A stretch of DNA of 59,240 nucleotides from Zygnema cylindricum. Taxonomy: Eukaryota; Streptophyta; Zygnematophyceae; Zygnematales; Zygnemataceae. Below the pieces are notes generated by a model. The model was not told where the DNA came from. It made no database searches and saw only the letters and a program-made list of their open reading frames with translations. The translations under genes were made by a program, and so were the position numbers. Each line of letters opens with the position of its first letter. The first letter of the stretch is position 1. Positions 34,201 through 48,048 of this stretch are shown here, one piece after another. The stretch lies in assembly GCA_037447655.1 (NCBI GenBank), contig JBBHKE010000640.1:1-59240 (forward strand), read 5' to 3'.

Positions 34201-37200
34201 AGTCGAGACGTCATCCTCATGGGGAACGGAGGTGTGTTTAAAGAAAAAGTTTCGGAAAAGCCGATACTTTAGTGTCTACGGGTTTTACTATCTAATCATT
34301 TTTTAGTTTTTCTTTTGTGGGAATTCGCATTTCTGTGATCACACATTTTCATTTGAATGTGATTTGAATGTATTGCATTGTATGCTCCATGTGTTGATGG
34401 ATTTTGGAGTAAGGAAAAAATGAACATGTATAACATTTCTAGAGATTTTTCCTTATCAATTTCTATCTTTTAATTGTTTGACTTTTATTGTGAAGGCGTT
34501 AAGTACCGGAAGCGAGGATCAATCCGTCACGAGAGCGTTCCCTCTGGATCCCGAGGTAGTTTTTCTGCCCTCTTTTTCATCTTTTTCCTAAAGAACTTTT
34601 TCGATTTGAACTGCTTTGAACTTTTTTTGGTTATAGAAGAAATCGATGTGTATCGATGTGCATATCGATACACATCCGTAAATCTCTCTGGTTTCTTGCT
34701 TGTCTTTTATTTTAATTTCTGCCCGGAAAACTTATCTTTTGTTCATGGATATGTTTGCAGGAAGGAATTGTCGTCCAGTTAAACCTTTCCCGGGTTCAAA
34801 ATATGACTTTGGATAATTTTTCAGGAACTCCGTGGCCCAATGAAGACCTCCAAGTTTCTTGGTCAAAATCCCAATTTGGAGGTATGTGTTTTTACCAACA
34901 AATATGAATAGCTTAACAATGAAGTGTCCTATTTTCATTTCCCTCCTCCATTTCCCTCCTTTTGCTTCCCCGTTTCTCCCCCTTTCTCCTTCTTTTCCAC
35001 TCTCTTCCTTCTCTTTTTCTTACTCTCTTTTTGTAGTCCCTCTTTGTTTAAACGCATTTCCTTACAAATTTATAATCAATGTCATGTTATTTTGTTTTTT
35101 ATATTTACTTCTTCTGTCATGCTGACATTTTCCCCTTTCTTGTCGTTTTGCAGCTCCACTTATCCCGAGTCCTTCCGGAAGCGCTCGCAGCCAATCCCGT
35201 CCCGCCATCGAGCAAGTGTGGTCCCCACGCCAGCTGGCGACAAGTCCCGGGACCTCTTGGCGACAAACCGCTATGCGACAACAGAGTCCTCTCCATGTGG
35301 CGAGGGACGATTGGTCAGGAGCGGCTCTCACTATCCCACGTGCCGCCTCCCATAACGATTTGACACGTTGCACATCCAAACCTGACACTCTCCGACGATC
35401 CGCATCCATTAACATGCCTTCCCTCGTCAGTTTTCGAGAAAATCGGGTCGCTACCGATATTCGTATGTCGCCGTTTCATATATCGAGCGGCACTTCGTCC
35501 GATTTGTCGTGGAGTCTTCCCATTGGCCGAGATTTCGAAACAGAAAAACGGTTCCCCGGGGTTTCGGGAATGCTCATGGAAGTACTTCGTGAATTTCAAG
35601 GAACGGAGCGTCCCTCGGAAAACGCAGTTCCGTCGCAGAAAACGGATTCACCGGATCGTACGGAATCGAGCCGTTGGAACCTTTTGGAAAATTTCAAACC
35701 TGGTGGATCCGTCGGTAGTGCGAGCAGCCGGGAAGTGATGTCACCGTCGAGGCATGCTACTGGTGCCACGTCAGCAAAAAATAACTTTTGTATGGTAGGG
35801 AGAGATTTCGGTGACGACGTGGAAATGTTGCCGCAGGTAGAGGATATGCTGCCCGAAAAATTCGGGCAGACTGAAAACGTTTTGGCGAGCGTGGCACCTA
35901 ATTTTGAACTCTCTTTGAACCAGAATCGAAAAAGTGTGGAAAATTATATTATCGGCGAATGGATGCAAAACCCTACTTCTGAAGAGATCGGGCAGCATTC
36001 GCCTCTACAAAATTTGACATCCGACGATTTTTCTTGTCGCGAATTGGAGCAGGCCGGACGTATAAATTCGGATTCGGCTTCAGCATGTCCGGTGGAAGAG
36101 AATCAGGCGCTGACACGTGGCGTTCAGCCGTTGGAGAAATCTTCCGAAAAACAAGTCACTACAGCTGTCACCATGTGTTTGGAAGGTCAAGAAAAGGGGA
36201 GGAGTTCGTCTTCGTCCAATGGCGGCGATTCAAGCCAATTCGACACGTGTGAAGGTGACATGGAACAAGGAGTTCCGTACAATTCCGTACAACTGGACGG
36301 CAGCATGCAGTTGCTTCCCAAAGCCCCTACAGAGCGACTGGCGGAAATGACGCTAGAGGAGCTTTCCCAGGTAAGCCTGCGTTACGTCACAATCCGATCT
36401 GACCTTACAGCTGGCCAACCAACCATACTGCCGGATTTTAACTTGCATTGCGTGCCGTCAGATTAAAGCGGTTTCCGCTTGTTCGCTGACTCAAATCTAC
36501 GTGGACTGTCCGATCTTTGCAGTACTTCCCGATGCCCATAAATCAGGCGTGCCGGGCGCTCGGAGTCGGTTTAACCGTTTTAAAGAAGCGGTGCCGGGAA
36601 TTCGGGGTGCCAAGGTGGCCGCACCGCAAGTGGAAGAGTCTGGGGAATCTTATTGAGACGATACAGGTAATAACCGGGGAAGGGTGGTGAATTAGGTTTT
36701 TACTGATTTGATTAGACTCTCGCAGAAATGTCCTTTTTTTTTTTTTTGTTCGTTTTGTACCTTTGTGGTTTTTCTATCGCACTTTTTGCGAATAAAGTTT
36801 GCGTATAGAACTGGGGATTGGATACCTCTGTACGGAACTTAGTGTGTTGAGCGAATGTACTTTATAATAGCTAGGTGCGGCAAACTACCGGATTTGCTAT
36901 AAATCAGATTTTGTATGATTCTGTATGATTCTTTAATATTTCTGTACCGTATGTCCGTATCTTACTGGTTTGACTTTTCTCGTACTATAAACTTCGGTAT
37001 CGGTGATGATCGTGATTCTATAATTTATCGTACGGATCGGTACTGTACCTTTTATAACCGTCTCGGTTTTTCTGGTCCCGATTTCTGCTATTGTACGGTC
37101 GATTTATTTTTACGTTCGGATTGAACTGAGATTGTACGGATCGGCTTCTTCCAATATTTTACACGTGGCGTCCACATTGCGTGCTTCGACTTTTGTCTAA

Positions 37201-37951
37201 CCGCCTGTTGACTTTTTTGTTTTGTCTTTTCTTTATATTAGCCCCTTTATGCCCGGATGGTTTTTGCATAGCAAGTTTTGCAATGAAGATTTTTCTTTGA
37301 CTCTTTGCAAGTTTTGCCAGTACGGCAAAATAGCGTACAGGTTGTAATGTGTACAAACTATTGTCTTTCTGTCCGTACAGTTGTTTCTGTACGATATAAT
37401 CGGGTAGCGCTTATCATAAATTAGGGCTAATAGAACTGTGTGGTTATGTCGCCTGGTGACACGTGACATAACAAAGTTTAGCATAGATCTTAACGCTAAT
37501 AGTTCACTAGGAGCCCAAAAAGGATATTTTTTCAACGGTTGAGCAGTTTCTCCGATTCTGCCCCTCATCATTACGTGTACGATGATGGTTAAAAGAAAAA
37601 AAGTAAAAAAGTAAAAAGAAAATGCTGGATGAGAACTTAAATTCTTCAAAAAAAAAAAAAATGTCAAAAACTTTTGTTGAACCTTTTCATTTGTTCGTTT
37701 GTGCCCCGCAGGAACTTGCGAAAAATCCGGAAGGCGACACGTCAGAGCCCGTCCAGAATGCCGTACAGGAGCTTGAAAACCAGAAACGACAACTGCAGGA
37801 GGTGCCCGGCACGGAACTGCCGGAGCGCACAAAGAAACTCCGTCAAGCGTGTTTCAAAGCGGGCTACAAACGGCGCCGACAAGCGTCGGCCGCCCGCCCG
37901 CAAGACGCGCCGAAAATCCCGCGAATGCTGATGATCCCGCAAAGCACATAA
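31256..37951 (+). CDS. RKD: RWP-RK transcription factor, RKD type, 8 exons
   Basis: Proposed exons: 31256-31337, 32545-32822, 33758-34231, 34496-34555, 34761-34881, 35154-36370, 36523-36666 and 37712-37951. They give 871 residues with consistent phases. The RWP-RK domain (about 737-792) reads YFPMPINQA, GLTVLKKRCRE and RWPHRK (775-780), closest to plant RKD proteins. A short basic, coiled tail (793-871, with ELENQKRQLQE) follows, and no PB1 domain, which argues against NLP. A Gln-rich helix lies near 130-170 and a long Ser-rich region at 279-736. RKD factors act in the nucleus and control egg or germ-cell identity and gametophyte-sporophyte state; this is family knowledge. The last five exons are well supported. 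The first two and the start of the third are less so (the ATG at 33722 is an alternative start). Confidence 0.85.
31880..32680. repeat. CT-rich tract before and into RKD exon 2
   Basis: The + strand is nearly all pyrimidine, with CCCTCTCC-type units, down to the exon acceptor CCACAG at 32541-32544 and on into the Pro/Ser-coding start of exon 2. The complementary GA-rich tract lies directly after the exon at 32880-33290. Confidence 0.9.
32880..33290. repeat. GA-rich tract after RKD exon 2
   Basis: The + strand is GGGAGAGG-type purine sequence starting about 60 bp after the exon 2 donor. It is complementary in composition and unit to the pyrimidine tract upstream of the same exon. Confidence 0.9.
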
Positions 37952-39929
37952 GACAAAAAAAGGAACGAAAATAAAAGTGTAAAAGTGACTGGTAGAAATA
38001 AATTAAAGAACGGAGGAAAAAAACCAGAAAGAAAAAGAGAACGGAAAAATAAAAAAGTACATAGCACGTAACAGTACGGACATGTCACATTGTCACAAGG
38101 GTGCTGTACAAAATGCTCGAAAATATCTTTTTCCCGACTGTCCGTACCGCTTTAAAAGTACAAAGAGTGACTTTTTCGTACGAAATTGATAAGCACGACG
38201 GCCGTACAGTCGTCTACATCGTCTAACGACAGTTTAGCATCGACTCAGGATCGGAGAAGATCACACTATTTGTGGTTTGAGGATTAGAGACTGATACGAT
38301 TGAGAACTCAAGATCAGATTCGTAATTTTCTTAATTAGTATGGATGCCGAGATAGCATTAGGCGCGCTACGACTTGTTGCCAAAACAAACATGTTGTAAA
38401 TGAGACATTACAACTTGGGTTGTTTTGCATCACAAGACATTGGTAGAGGGCTTGCATCTACGTCCATTTTTTTTCCTTTCTTTTTCCTATAATACAAAGT
38501 AAATGCTTATATAGAGAGAGCTAAGGGATTTATGCCTCGATGTCAGTCGGCAATCATTAAGAGATAGTAGCAAATGATTCGCAATTTTTTTTATATTTTT
38601 TTTTTGCTAAAGATTTTGGAAGGTAGGAGGATTTTTCTTTTTGGTTTCTTTGTTAAAATAAACTATTGTCTTAAATTTAAATAGCTTCGAATGTTTTGTT
38701 TACAAAAGTTGTTGTCTCAATCATGTGTTGTGATGATGGAGGAAAGTGTGAATTTGTTGTCAACTTTGATTCTATTTTGTCAAATATTCGCCTCTCACTT
38801 CAATACTCTTTTCTTTTTGAATTGTGAAAAATAATAAGAACATTTTATTGCAAAAGGGAAAAATAATCTCTTAATTACAAAGAAAAGTAAAATGGTAGTA
38901 GGTGGGGTGAGCAAGCAATATGAAGACAGAAATTTAAATGATGTTCATCGGCTTTTTAATGAAAACTAGGAATAATGGAGTTGTTTCTTTAAAAATTACA
39001 GTTTCCCTCACATGATATTTTTTATATTCAATTTTGCGTCGGATCGAAGGAAAAAACATACCTCTAAACAATAAGCTCTTACCTTTTTCCTCTTCCTATC
39101 CCTCTTTTTCTTCCCGTCGCCACGTCTTTCCTTCACATCTAGTTTTGTGCTCTCTCCCTAATACGTAACGACCTCTTCTTCCCGTCACGTTTTTTCCATC
39201 GGATACGTGTTTTTGCTCCTCCCCCACTATGCCAGAATAGTTTCTTCTCCTTTCTCTATTTATCCTTCATATCTATGTTAATGCTCAGCCCCCACTACGC
39301 AACGACACTTTCCTCATCTTACACTGAAGGGAAAGAAACCCAATATTTCATTTTGGTATTTTTTTCATCGCAAGGCTAAGACAACGGCGGGGAGACAAAA
39401 TCAAGAACACAAAGAAACACGTTATAGATTTATTTTCACATTTCGCTTTTTCCGCTCTTTTCCCCTTTTCCCTCCTTACTTCTACGCTACCCACTCCTTT
39501 TCCCCTATGTCATCATTTTCACCCGCCTTTGTACATGTCCTCTCTCAATTCTACCCTGTCGTTTTCCATTTCATTCCCCTTATTTGGTCGGCCTATTAAG
39601 CAACAAATATGTTTCCCTTATCCCTCTCCTACCCCCTCCACCCAAATGGAGCAAACACAATACTACACATTTACAGTACCACGGATTTCAAAATTATTTT
39701 GCGGTTGGAGTCGGTTATGCGTGTCATACTAAATATTTTCGTTGTTCCATAGACATTGGAAGTCCTTCCCCGAGTAACATTCCTTTACTCTCTTAGTTTG
39801 CATTTTTGTTAGGCCCATACATACCATTTCCGTCGTTTTATAGTCCTTAACAACCTTCCTCAATTACCCTTCCGTTACTCTCTTCGAATCCACTTCTGTG
39901 AAGCACAACAAACGAGGACATGGCATTTA
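37952..39929. other. RKD 3' flank and gene-poor DNA
   Basis: Likely 3' UTR to about 38100. After that no coding signal. At 39090-39310 a unit of about 85 bp containing CTACGCAACGAC/CTAATACGTAACGAC recurs two to three times in degenerate form. Scattered CCGTACAG words occur at 38090-38220. Confidence 0.5.
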
Positions 39930-41730
39930 TTCGTGATCTTAATGTCTTGGGAGCTTAATATTTGGGATCTCATCCTATACTATACACATGCATCTGTCGA
40001 GCGATGGGGACTTTGGTTCCCACCTTCCTTCCGATACCATGCAAGTCCCATTTTAACATCTCCTTCCCAAGTTTCCTCTTTGGATTTTTGTCCTACCGGA
40101 TTGCGCAGGAGCTAGTGGGACTCTTGAGACTCCGGCTCGTGGTAGGAGATTTTTTCATGAAGATTGGAATGCCCTCCATGTCAAGCACAACAATCGTGTT
40201 TTCGGTGTTTTTTCTACACCCCATAATCCACCTACATCAACAAATGTCCCTTTCCCTTATCGTTATGCTATTCCCTTAGGTCGTACGGGAAAGGTTTTCC
40301 AAGCAATCAGGGCCACTTAGGCATTCACCCTTTCTACTTTTGTGACAATTGCGATATTTTGAGCGCTTCATCCTTCAACTCCAGTCCATTTGACACCTTC
40401 CAATACCTTTGAGCCTTTAGAGCGTCATACTTTTAATTTGGATTCTTTGATTAAGGCAATTGACATCACTCCTCATCTCATACTAGCGAATCCTTCTGAG
40501 ACGATCTATGCTTTGTTTCTCAATTTCTTTCTTACTGAGCTAGGAGCAAAGGGCTTTGATATGTTTTTTCCTGTTGTTGTATCTAAGAATCGATTTCAAA
40601 CAAGATTTTTGCCACGATTCGATCCAAGTTTTTGGAGATTTTTCCAAACTCTTCACGTGCCCTATTTTTCTCTTGCCCAAGTTATGGAGCTTCACTACTG
40701 GCTATATCAATTTGATCCATTTTACATTCCACACTTGTTGAGTTGAATACCGCCGCTTCGGTTCCTCATCCACCTGGATACATCACTCTCATTCACTCAT
40801 GTGATTGTGTCTTTTAGCTTGATTGAGTCCATCTGCTCCATTGCTTCTATGGGGGAGAGTTGGTTCAAGTCCATTTCCTCGTTTGCTCATTCACACAACT
40901 GTATTTACAAACACTATTGTAGCTCTTGCTTCCAAGGGAGGGTACTCTACTCGTATGGAGATTTCACATGCTAACTATATGTGAGGAATTGATAATGTTT
41001 TGCTCGGCGGTGTCGGTCGCATTTTTTGCAACATTGTTTTCCCAAATCCTACTGCTGTTACAATTGTCGGTCGGGCACGTTGACATGGAGTGACAACTTA
41101 GTAATAAAAAGGCATGATTATACGCACCACAATATGATGGGTGACTTTATTCGATGGTGGTCGAGGTTTTTCGGTTGTCTAGGGCATTGTTTTAAACGAG
41201 TTCCTCCATACCTGTGCTCGGAGTTGGTTTGAGAAGATGGGCCTTAGGAGCACTCCTACAGATTGGATTTTTCTTAAGAGGAGGGGCTTGGGGAGTCCTC
41301 CCCATTTTGGTCATTACTTATTTTTATTGCCAACGGTTACTTTTGGTCTCATAACAAGTGCAAGTGTCTATCCTCCTTCAATATGTTGTTGTGATTGCAA
41401 ATTGACGACGTTTTTCGGAACTCCATCAACGTGCTCCACCATGCCTGGGGGATCTAAGGAGATGCTTTAGTTGTTTTTTAACTACATAAGGATTTAGTTG
41501 GTAGCTTTTGTTTTAAGCAAGTTTTTTTTGTAATTGGTTTCGTGCTAGTCGTCTTTGTCAATGTCCTTTTTTTTACCTTGCCTTTGTTTGTTTGTTTTAG
41601 GTTTTTCAAGAATGTTTATCTTTTTGGTTGGCATCCAAACCGAGGTCGGTTATTCATTTAAATTGTTTTTTATTTTTAGTTCCCATGTACTCAAATGGTT
41701 TACCATCACGCTTTCTTATAAAAACTTTTT
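39930..41730 (+). mobile_element. Possible decayed LINE-like fragment (ORF1/gag-like)
   Basis: No intact frame, but the + frames show a CCHC-like knuckle at 41056-41093: CYNC, then with one frameshift VGHVDME and a changed last Cys. A second Cys-His-rich stretch, CLGHCFKR, is near 41180. The 3' part (41660-41730) resembles 55680-55745, with the shared words GGTTTACCATCACGC and GGGTTACCATCGTGC. Plant L1-like elements have such knuckles in ORF1. The 118-codon frame at 40390-40746 is unrecognised. The call is tentative. Confidence 0.35.
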
Positions 41731-42549
41731 TCTTCTTATACAACTTTTATTTCCTCAACGACCACTATTAACAAGGACTCTCATCCCATGGCAAATCACT
41801 TTCTCCCTTTCTTAATCCAATTCACACTCCTTCCCTTTTTAATCTCTCCAACCCTCTTTCCCCACTCCCTTCCCCATTCACCCCTTCCCCCTTTCCGTTT
41901 CACTTTCCCCTTTCCCCTTTCCCCTCTTTCCCTTTTCCCTTCCTTTCACCCTCTTATCTCGCTTTTTCCGCTTTCCTATACCAAAAAAACCATCAAGGCA
42001 TATACGGCAACTGATTTAGGGTAATAAGGACATTTTATCATTATCTATAATATTTATACTAGAAGTTATGCATGCATATACATATTCATTTACAAAGTTA
42101 ATAAGTTAACAAGTAATAGATATAACACTTTTTACATATTCATTTATTATATTATAAGTTTCTAACACTTTCTATATTAGTATGAAAGGACATGTCAAAA
42201 AAGCAAAGTCCACAAGTTTTAGGTTTTTCTTGAGTGTTAAAATACATGTTGAAAGAAAAATGTTGAATTTTTTTAAGCAAAAATAAAGAATTCGGCACCG
42301 GTTTATTTTGCCCTTTGAACACAGATTAGCGAAAAAAAAGAAAAAAAAACACTAACACAAACAACATTTATTGTTTTTTTTTAACACTTTTTTTTTTGAA
42401 GTTTTAACATCATCCAAGTCATTTGGAACTGAATTAGAGTTGATAGCAGTAATATAAACCCCGTAGAAATAACTTTTTCCCACTAATAACAATTAACCAT
42501 GTAACATTGGAAAGAAAAAAAGGTCATTGGAAAGTTAAAAAGTTTTTTA
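41731..42549. other. Intergenic, pyrimidine then AT-rich
   Basis: CT-rich (CCCTTTCCCC units) at about 41850-41970, then AT-rich with poly-A/T runs. No gene. Confidence 0.55.
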
Positions 42550-43560
42550 AAAAGAGGGAAAGAGCAAGGGGAGTGGTTAAGAGAGAGAACGTAAATGGTT
42601 GACAAGGGAGGGGGAGGCAAGGAGGGAGAGGAGGGAGACAGGGAGGGAAGGAGAGAGGGAGGCAGGGAGGGAAAGAAAGAGGGAGGCAGGGAGGGAAAGA
42701 AAGAGGGAGGCAGGGAGGGAAAGAAAGAGGGAAGCAGGGAGGGCTCGAGAAAAGGAGGGAGGAAGAGAGGGAAGGAAGGAACGAAAGTGGGAAAGGTAAG
42801 AGGGATAAGGAGTCATCGTGACGGAGAGAGATAGGGGAAGGAGGCTGGGAGGTAGCGTGAGCTGAATAGGGAAAAGGAATAAGAGAAGGAGAGAAAGAGA
42901 GACAGGATGATAGGATAAACTGTTTAGAAGGTAGGAAGAGTAAGGAAGTAAAAAGAGGCAAAAGGGGGGGGGGGGGAAAGAGAGTAAGGAGGACCACCGA
43001 TAGAACAGGAGAGGGAAGTTAAAAAAAAAGAAATAGGGAAAGAGTGAGAGGGACAAAAATGGATGAAAAAAGAGAGGGAGGACAGGAATGAGAGAGAGAG
43101 AGAGTAGGAGGCTAAAGAGTCGAAGGGGAAGCGAGATAGAAATGTAGAGATGGAGATGGGGACAAGGGACTCCATAGGAAGGGGAGAGGAAGGTGACAGA
43201 AAAGGGGAATGGTACCAGAGGAAGATTGAGAGGGGGGGTAGAGATTTGAAGGTATGCAAAATGGAGACGGAGACGGCAAGGAAGATGAGAGGGCGTAATT
43301 GGGATGATAGAGTGAGTAAAAAAGAGAGAGGGAGAGAAAGGTCAAGAGGATTGGAGGAGAGAGGAGATGACAGAGGGGGTGAAAGTAGGAGATAGTGGGA
43401 AACAGTAGAGCGATAAGGGAGAAAGGGAGAGGGAGAAGGAGATAAAAAAATAGCTAGTGAGAAGGAGAAGAAGAAAGGGAGAAGCTAGAATGCAGTACAG
43501 ATTGGGTGGATAGAGAGAGTAAGATAAAGAAATGGAGAGAAAGATCAAGAAAATGAGGGG
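42550..43560. repeat. GA-rich tract with AGGGAGGCAGGG units
   Basis: Purine-rich throughout. At 42650-42760 a 30-bp unit (GAGGGAGGCAGGGAGGG plus AAAGAAA) is repeated three to four times. A run of 14 G lies near 42965. The long frames on either strand are low complexity. Confidence 0.85.
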
Positions 43561-43680
43561 TAAAAAACACTCAATTCTAACATTAAATTTTGATTTATTT
43601 TGAACATACGGTTGAAAACCAAATCTGATAATTTTAGCAATTCTTCTACGAAAAACAGTTAGCCCCTCCCTCATTTACAC

Positions 43681-43720
43681 CTCACAATAAGTTGTGCTTC
43701 CTCACAATAAGTTGTGCTTG
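43681..43720 (+). repeat. 20-bp tandem duplicate
   Basis: CTCACAATAAGTTGTGCTT occurs twice in direct succession and differs only in the last base of the unit. Each unit also contains the near-palindrome CACAATAAGTTGTG. Confidence 0.9.
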
Positions 43721-43910
43721 TGATAATTTTTCCTCCAAAAACAAGTTAGATTTGAATATACTTAAATCACCTATTCTAATCTTTCTATAATTTTGTAAAA
43801 ACATGTTGATATTATTCCAACAAAAAAAAATGACATAATTTTCTATGCGTTCAAGAAACTGTTATTTTATAAATAGAAGGTATTTATAAAGAATTGTTAT
43901 TAGGGTTGAC

Positions 43911-43917
43911 TATATAC

Positions 43918-43953
<36 letters not shown>
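43911..43953. repeat. TA microsatellite
   Basis: A (TA)n run with a few TACATA interruptions. Confidence 0.95.
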
Positions 43954-46900
43954 GGTGCCTGCATTTGTTAACTGAACATATTCACAACTATAATGACTGT
44001 CAGTAAATATCACTATTTAATTTCCCTCTTTAGTTTCTGAACTTATTATAGATGTGAGATTTCTCATGGACCACCCATCCTTTTCCTCCACTACATAAAA
44101 ACCTTCAAATGTTTGTGAGTCGACGTCAAATCAAGATGGTTATCCATCAGAAAATTATTAGTATCCAACGTTAAATCGAGATGGTTCCCAATACTTGGTT
44201 GTGGGTATCTCTACTAGATAAATCCTACAGCATTTTTAGGATACGGTGATTGAGTTACAGTATGGTGTGGAAAAAATTCACACCCGGATGAAGATGTTTG
44301 GGATCCTTTAAGGACAAAGATGGATCTAAAAAAAAAAAAAATCTCATCAAACATAAGTTTGTGAGTCGACGTCATCATTAATCATTAGTTTGTTAGCTTT
44401 CCTTTGATTAACAAGTTAAAGGATTTAACAAACGAAGCCTAAATTAAAACAGAAAACCGCAACCAAGTGACCGTCAAGGTTTGAATCAGCTATGTGTTGG
44501 AAATGTACAACTCATGCATAAGGCGTGGATAAACAAATGTGGGAAAAGGAAAGGGGGGGGGAGGGGGAGAGGGAGGGTGGGAAAAGAAGAGGATGTCAAT
44601 AAACAAAAACGAAACAAAATACAAAAACTAAACATAAATGTCAAATAACTATGATTGGATATGAATATAAGTAAGTTGAGCGAGTTTGGTATTTTACATT
44701 CTCATCGTCTTTGAAATATGTTATACGTTGAAGCTTTTGTGATTTGTTTACCTTAGCACTCCCGTGGATATGTGTAGTTGACTTATTGTTTTCATTTGAA
44801 GATCCTTTTTTGACAATCAATTAACAAGTTATCAAAGTGTTGATAGTCATGATGACAATGACTAACAAGTTTGTGTTTGGTAAGGAAAACATTAAGAGAT
44901 TCTAAAAAATCCTAATACTATGGTAATAAGTTGAATAACCTTTTAAGGTTTTTCCAAAATAGAGCTAGTCAATGATATGAGAACAACTATACCAATAGAT
45001 ATCCAAAACCCCTAAAAAACATCATGTACAGTGTGAATGGGTACATTAGTGAATGACACATCTTAACCTAGACGTGTTTCTCAGCATGTACCTTAAAAAC
45101 CCTTTCCATAAACGATTGGACGACCAACCCCAGAATATTTGAACATACGAGAATGTGTGAACAGTTCCAACCTATCCCACAAAGGCGTTAAAACTACGTC
45201 TCTTGAGGGTTTCTACAACTCGTAAAATGATGCTTAAGTTTAATACTTTATCAAACCACTATTTTACCATCATTTTTTGCCACAAGCACATGCAAATGAG
45301 AGAAGCATCAATAGCTCTACAACAATTTGGAAAGACATGTTTATAATAATCAAAGTGTTCAAAAAAGTTGTTGATATTGCAGCTCAAATTAGTTATTTTA
45401 TCTGAAAAAGTGTTTGTTTGTTCCACATCGCTTTGCAAAGTAAGTATTGCTCTCTATGCACAGAGGCGGTTGAGATGTCATGGTATGCCCTAAACAGATC
45501 CGTTGTTTAATTCATCATAGTCTAATTAAACAGTGTCTTTTGAAACAAAAGCATACCTTTTCTTCCTTGGGAATGTACTCCAAAAAACTTTTATGCGCTA
45601 GTCTGCCTTATCACCAGTGAAGCCTTCCCTTAAATTTTGCAAAGGCCAAACATTGCGTTAATCGGGCATTACTTTTGAAATCACATATAAAAAAAAAAGC
45701 CACTAGCTCTCTAAAATTTATGAAGTGCTTGGATCAACCCTAGAAGCAACGAAAAAAGGTATAAGCTTTTAAGATCTTAGAAAAAAATAAATTGAAATAA
45801 AAAAAAAATCAACATCACAATACAAAGCTTTATTTTATCATCAAACTGTGTTATTTTCTGCTGCAACTCAAACTAAATTGTACAAACTTTCCATTTGTTT
45901 GAGAATCTCAAATATAACAATACAAAACCTATTAAAATAAATCCATGAATTCACATTAATAACCACAGTCCTCTGTTGACAGAATTTGAATAAATTAACA
46001 TATTTACATTGAGAATGCGTATTTTTTGAAACAGATAAATTTGAAATTGTTTGATTTTCTCTACACAAACCCTTTGAAAGAGATATATTTTGAAAGTTTC
46101 ATCTTCTCTATGGAAAAACACTCACCTAAGATTGAATTTAACTAAAAAAATGATATACTACAATATTTATGCAAACAAAAATATACTGCAACATTTATGT
46201 AAATATAAATATATAAAAATATATTTTTTACAAATTAATAGCATCTAACACAAATATATGATTTTATTGCTATGAAGAGTAACAAATTGGCTAGCACATA
46301 TCAATAACATAATCAAATGTAATTTACATAAAAACCGAAATCATTAGATATGTACCAAAATAACATTTATCACAATTATGTGTAAATGTATCACATAAGA
46401 TAATATACATTTAAAACAATGACCTAATAAAATTGATATTACAACGAAATTGTTATAACGTTGATCATCATGTCAACATCTTATAACTGTAAAGCACTAA
46501 AGCATATTATTATAAAACTTAGATATGATGCAAACATATATAAAACTGCAAAAAAAATTACAGCTACACTACACATTTACATTAACCACTATTATATATA
46601 TTTATAATCTAGCAACAAAAAATACAGAATAGTGTAAATATCAAACAAAAAATCACAAACGATAACGTACCAATATAGCTTGACAGAAAACGTAGATACA
46701 ATTCATTGGCAGAGTAAATAATAACCGAATTTGTATTTCCAATAATACGTTAGAATAATACGTCTAATTAGCAATTTCAAGGAGTCGACCGCAAAAGAAG
46801 TTCATAATAGGTTAAAATACACACGCATCAGTAAACGACAAATACAAAACTTTATAACACATAATATTAAATAATAACAATAAATCACGCTCAACAATAA

Positions 46901-47860
46901 ATTGTAAAGGATTCAGCACTTCTACAAGTTAAAACAAGTTATAGTGAATGACGCACAGCCATAAATTATACAGCAATAGAATTTCTAGCAAACAGGTTAG
47001 AATAACAGGTGTAATAATAATAATACTAATAAAAAAAAAAAAAAGCAAATCATTCTTCATGGTAGCTTCATGCAGACACGTAAACGACGACGGAGACCAA
47101 CATCACCACATTATGTTTGCGAACCAAAACGACGAAAATCGTAACGTAACGTAAAGCTTGAAACCCTAACGTCGAATAAACGAACGACAGCGTGAACCGC
47201 GAAAAGAAATTGACGTTTGAGAACCAAAACGACGTCAACCGACAACAAACTGACCTTCGAAAAAACAGTCATCAAAATTGTAAGCTGTCGAGAAAACTGG
47301 AACAGGACGTCAAAAAAACCAGCCAGAATCGTTAACTGTCGATAAAGTTGTAACTGAACGACAAAAGAATAAACGCAGTTATAAACTCTAATAACAAAGG
47401 GAATTGCTAATCGCAGTAACAATTTTTCCTGCGCGAATTGTTGATTTTGCTATGACGGTCGACGCCAAGCGCGGCACTTTTTTTTAACCGGTTGTTACGA
47501 TATTTCGCAAGTCAGAAGTTGTTCGACGGATTGACCGTCAAATCTAAACTCAAAGGTACGTAACTTGTACTAATTTGTATTTAAAATGTACAATATTTGA
47601 CAAGCTGACGCAAGCGCCTGCGTGCAGCAAAATTTGTCACTGCAATTAGCAATTCCCATAACAAATTGACGTTTGTGAACCAGCCGTCGAGAAATTGAAA
47701 GTGAACGTCGAAGAAAAAACAAACGAAAGCGTACTGCCATTTTATACTAAGGTACCAAATTGGTTTTTTAAGGTAAATATGAATAGCGCACGCCCTCAAA
47801 ATGCTTATGAGTTATGACTATATGATTTGCTGAAAGGGCGTAGCAACATGGCATTTTTGC
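43954..47860. other. AT-rich gene-free tract
   Basis: No coding exon was found on either strand. Base use is clearly AT-richer than the neighbouring gene regions, especially 46080-46900. At 47050-47780 a phrase like TTGACGTTTGAGAACCAAAACG recurs in drifted form with CGACG words, hinting at an old tandem array. A marginal GTGAGTCGACGTCA word occurs twice (44115 and 44360). Confidence 0.55.
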
Positions 47861-48048
47861 ATAGTTGTTCAAATCGTGCTATTTTTTCCTTTTTTCCGAT
47901 TTCTACTTATAATTCGTGACTTTTGAAAAAATCGCGAAAAAACGTAGAGTACTTTATGTGAAGTAAACTGAATGGGAAATTTACGGGAAATGTACGGTTT
48001 TTTACGGTAATGTACGGACTTTGACGAAAAGATATGTTGCACTTCTAA

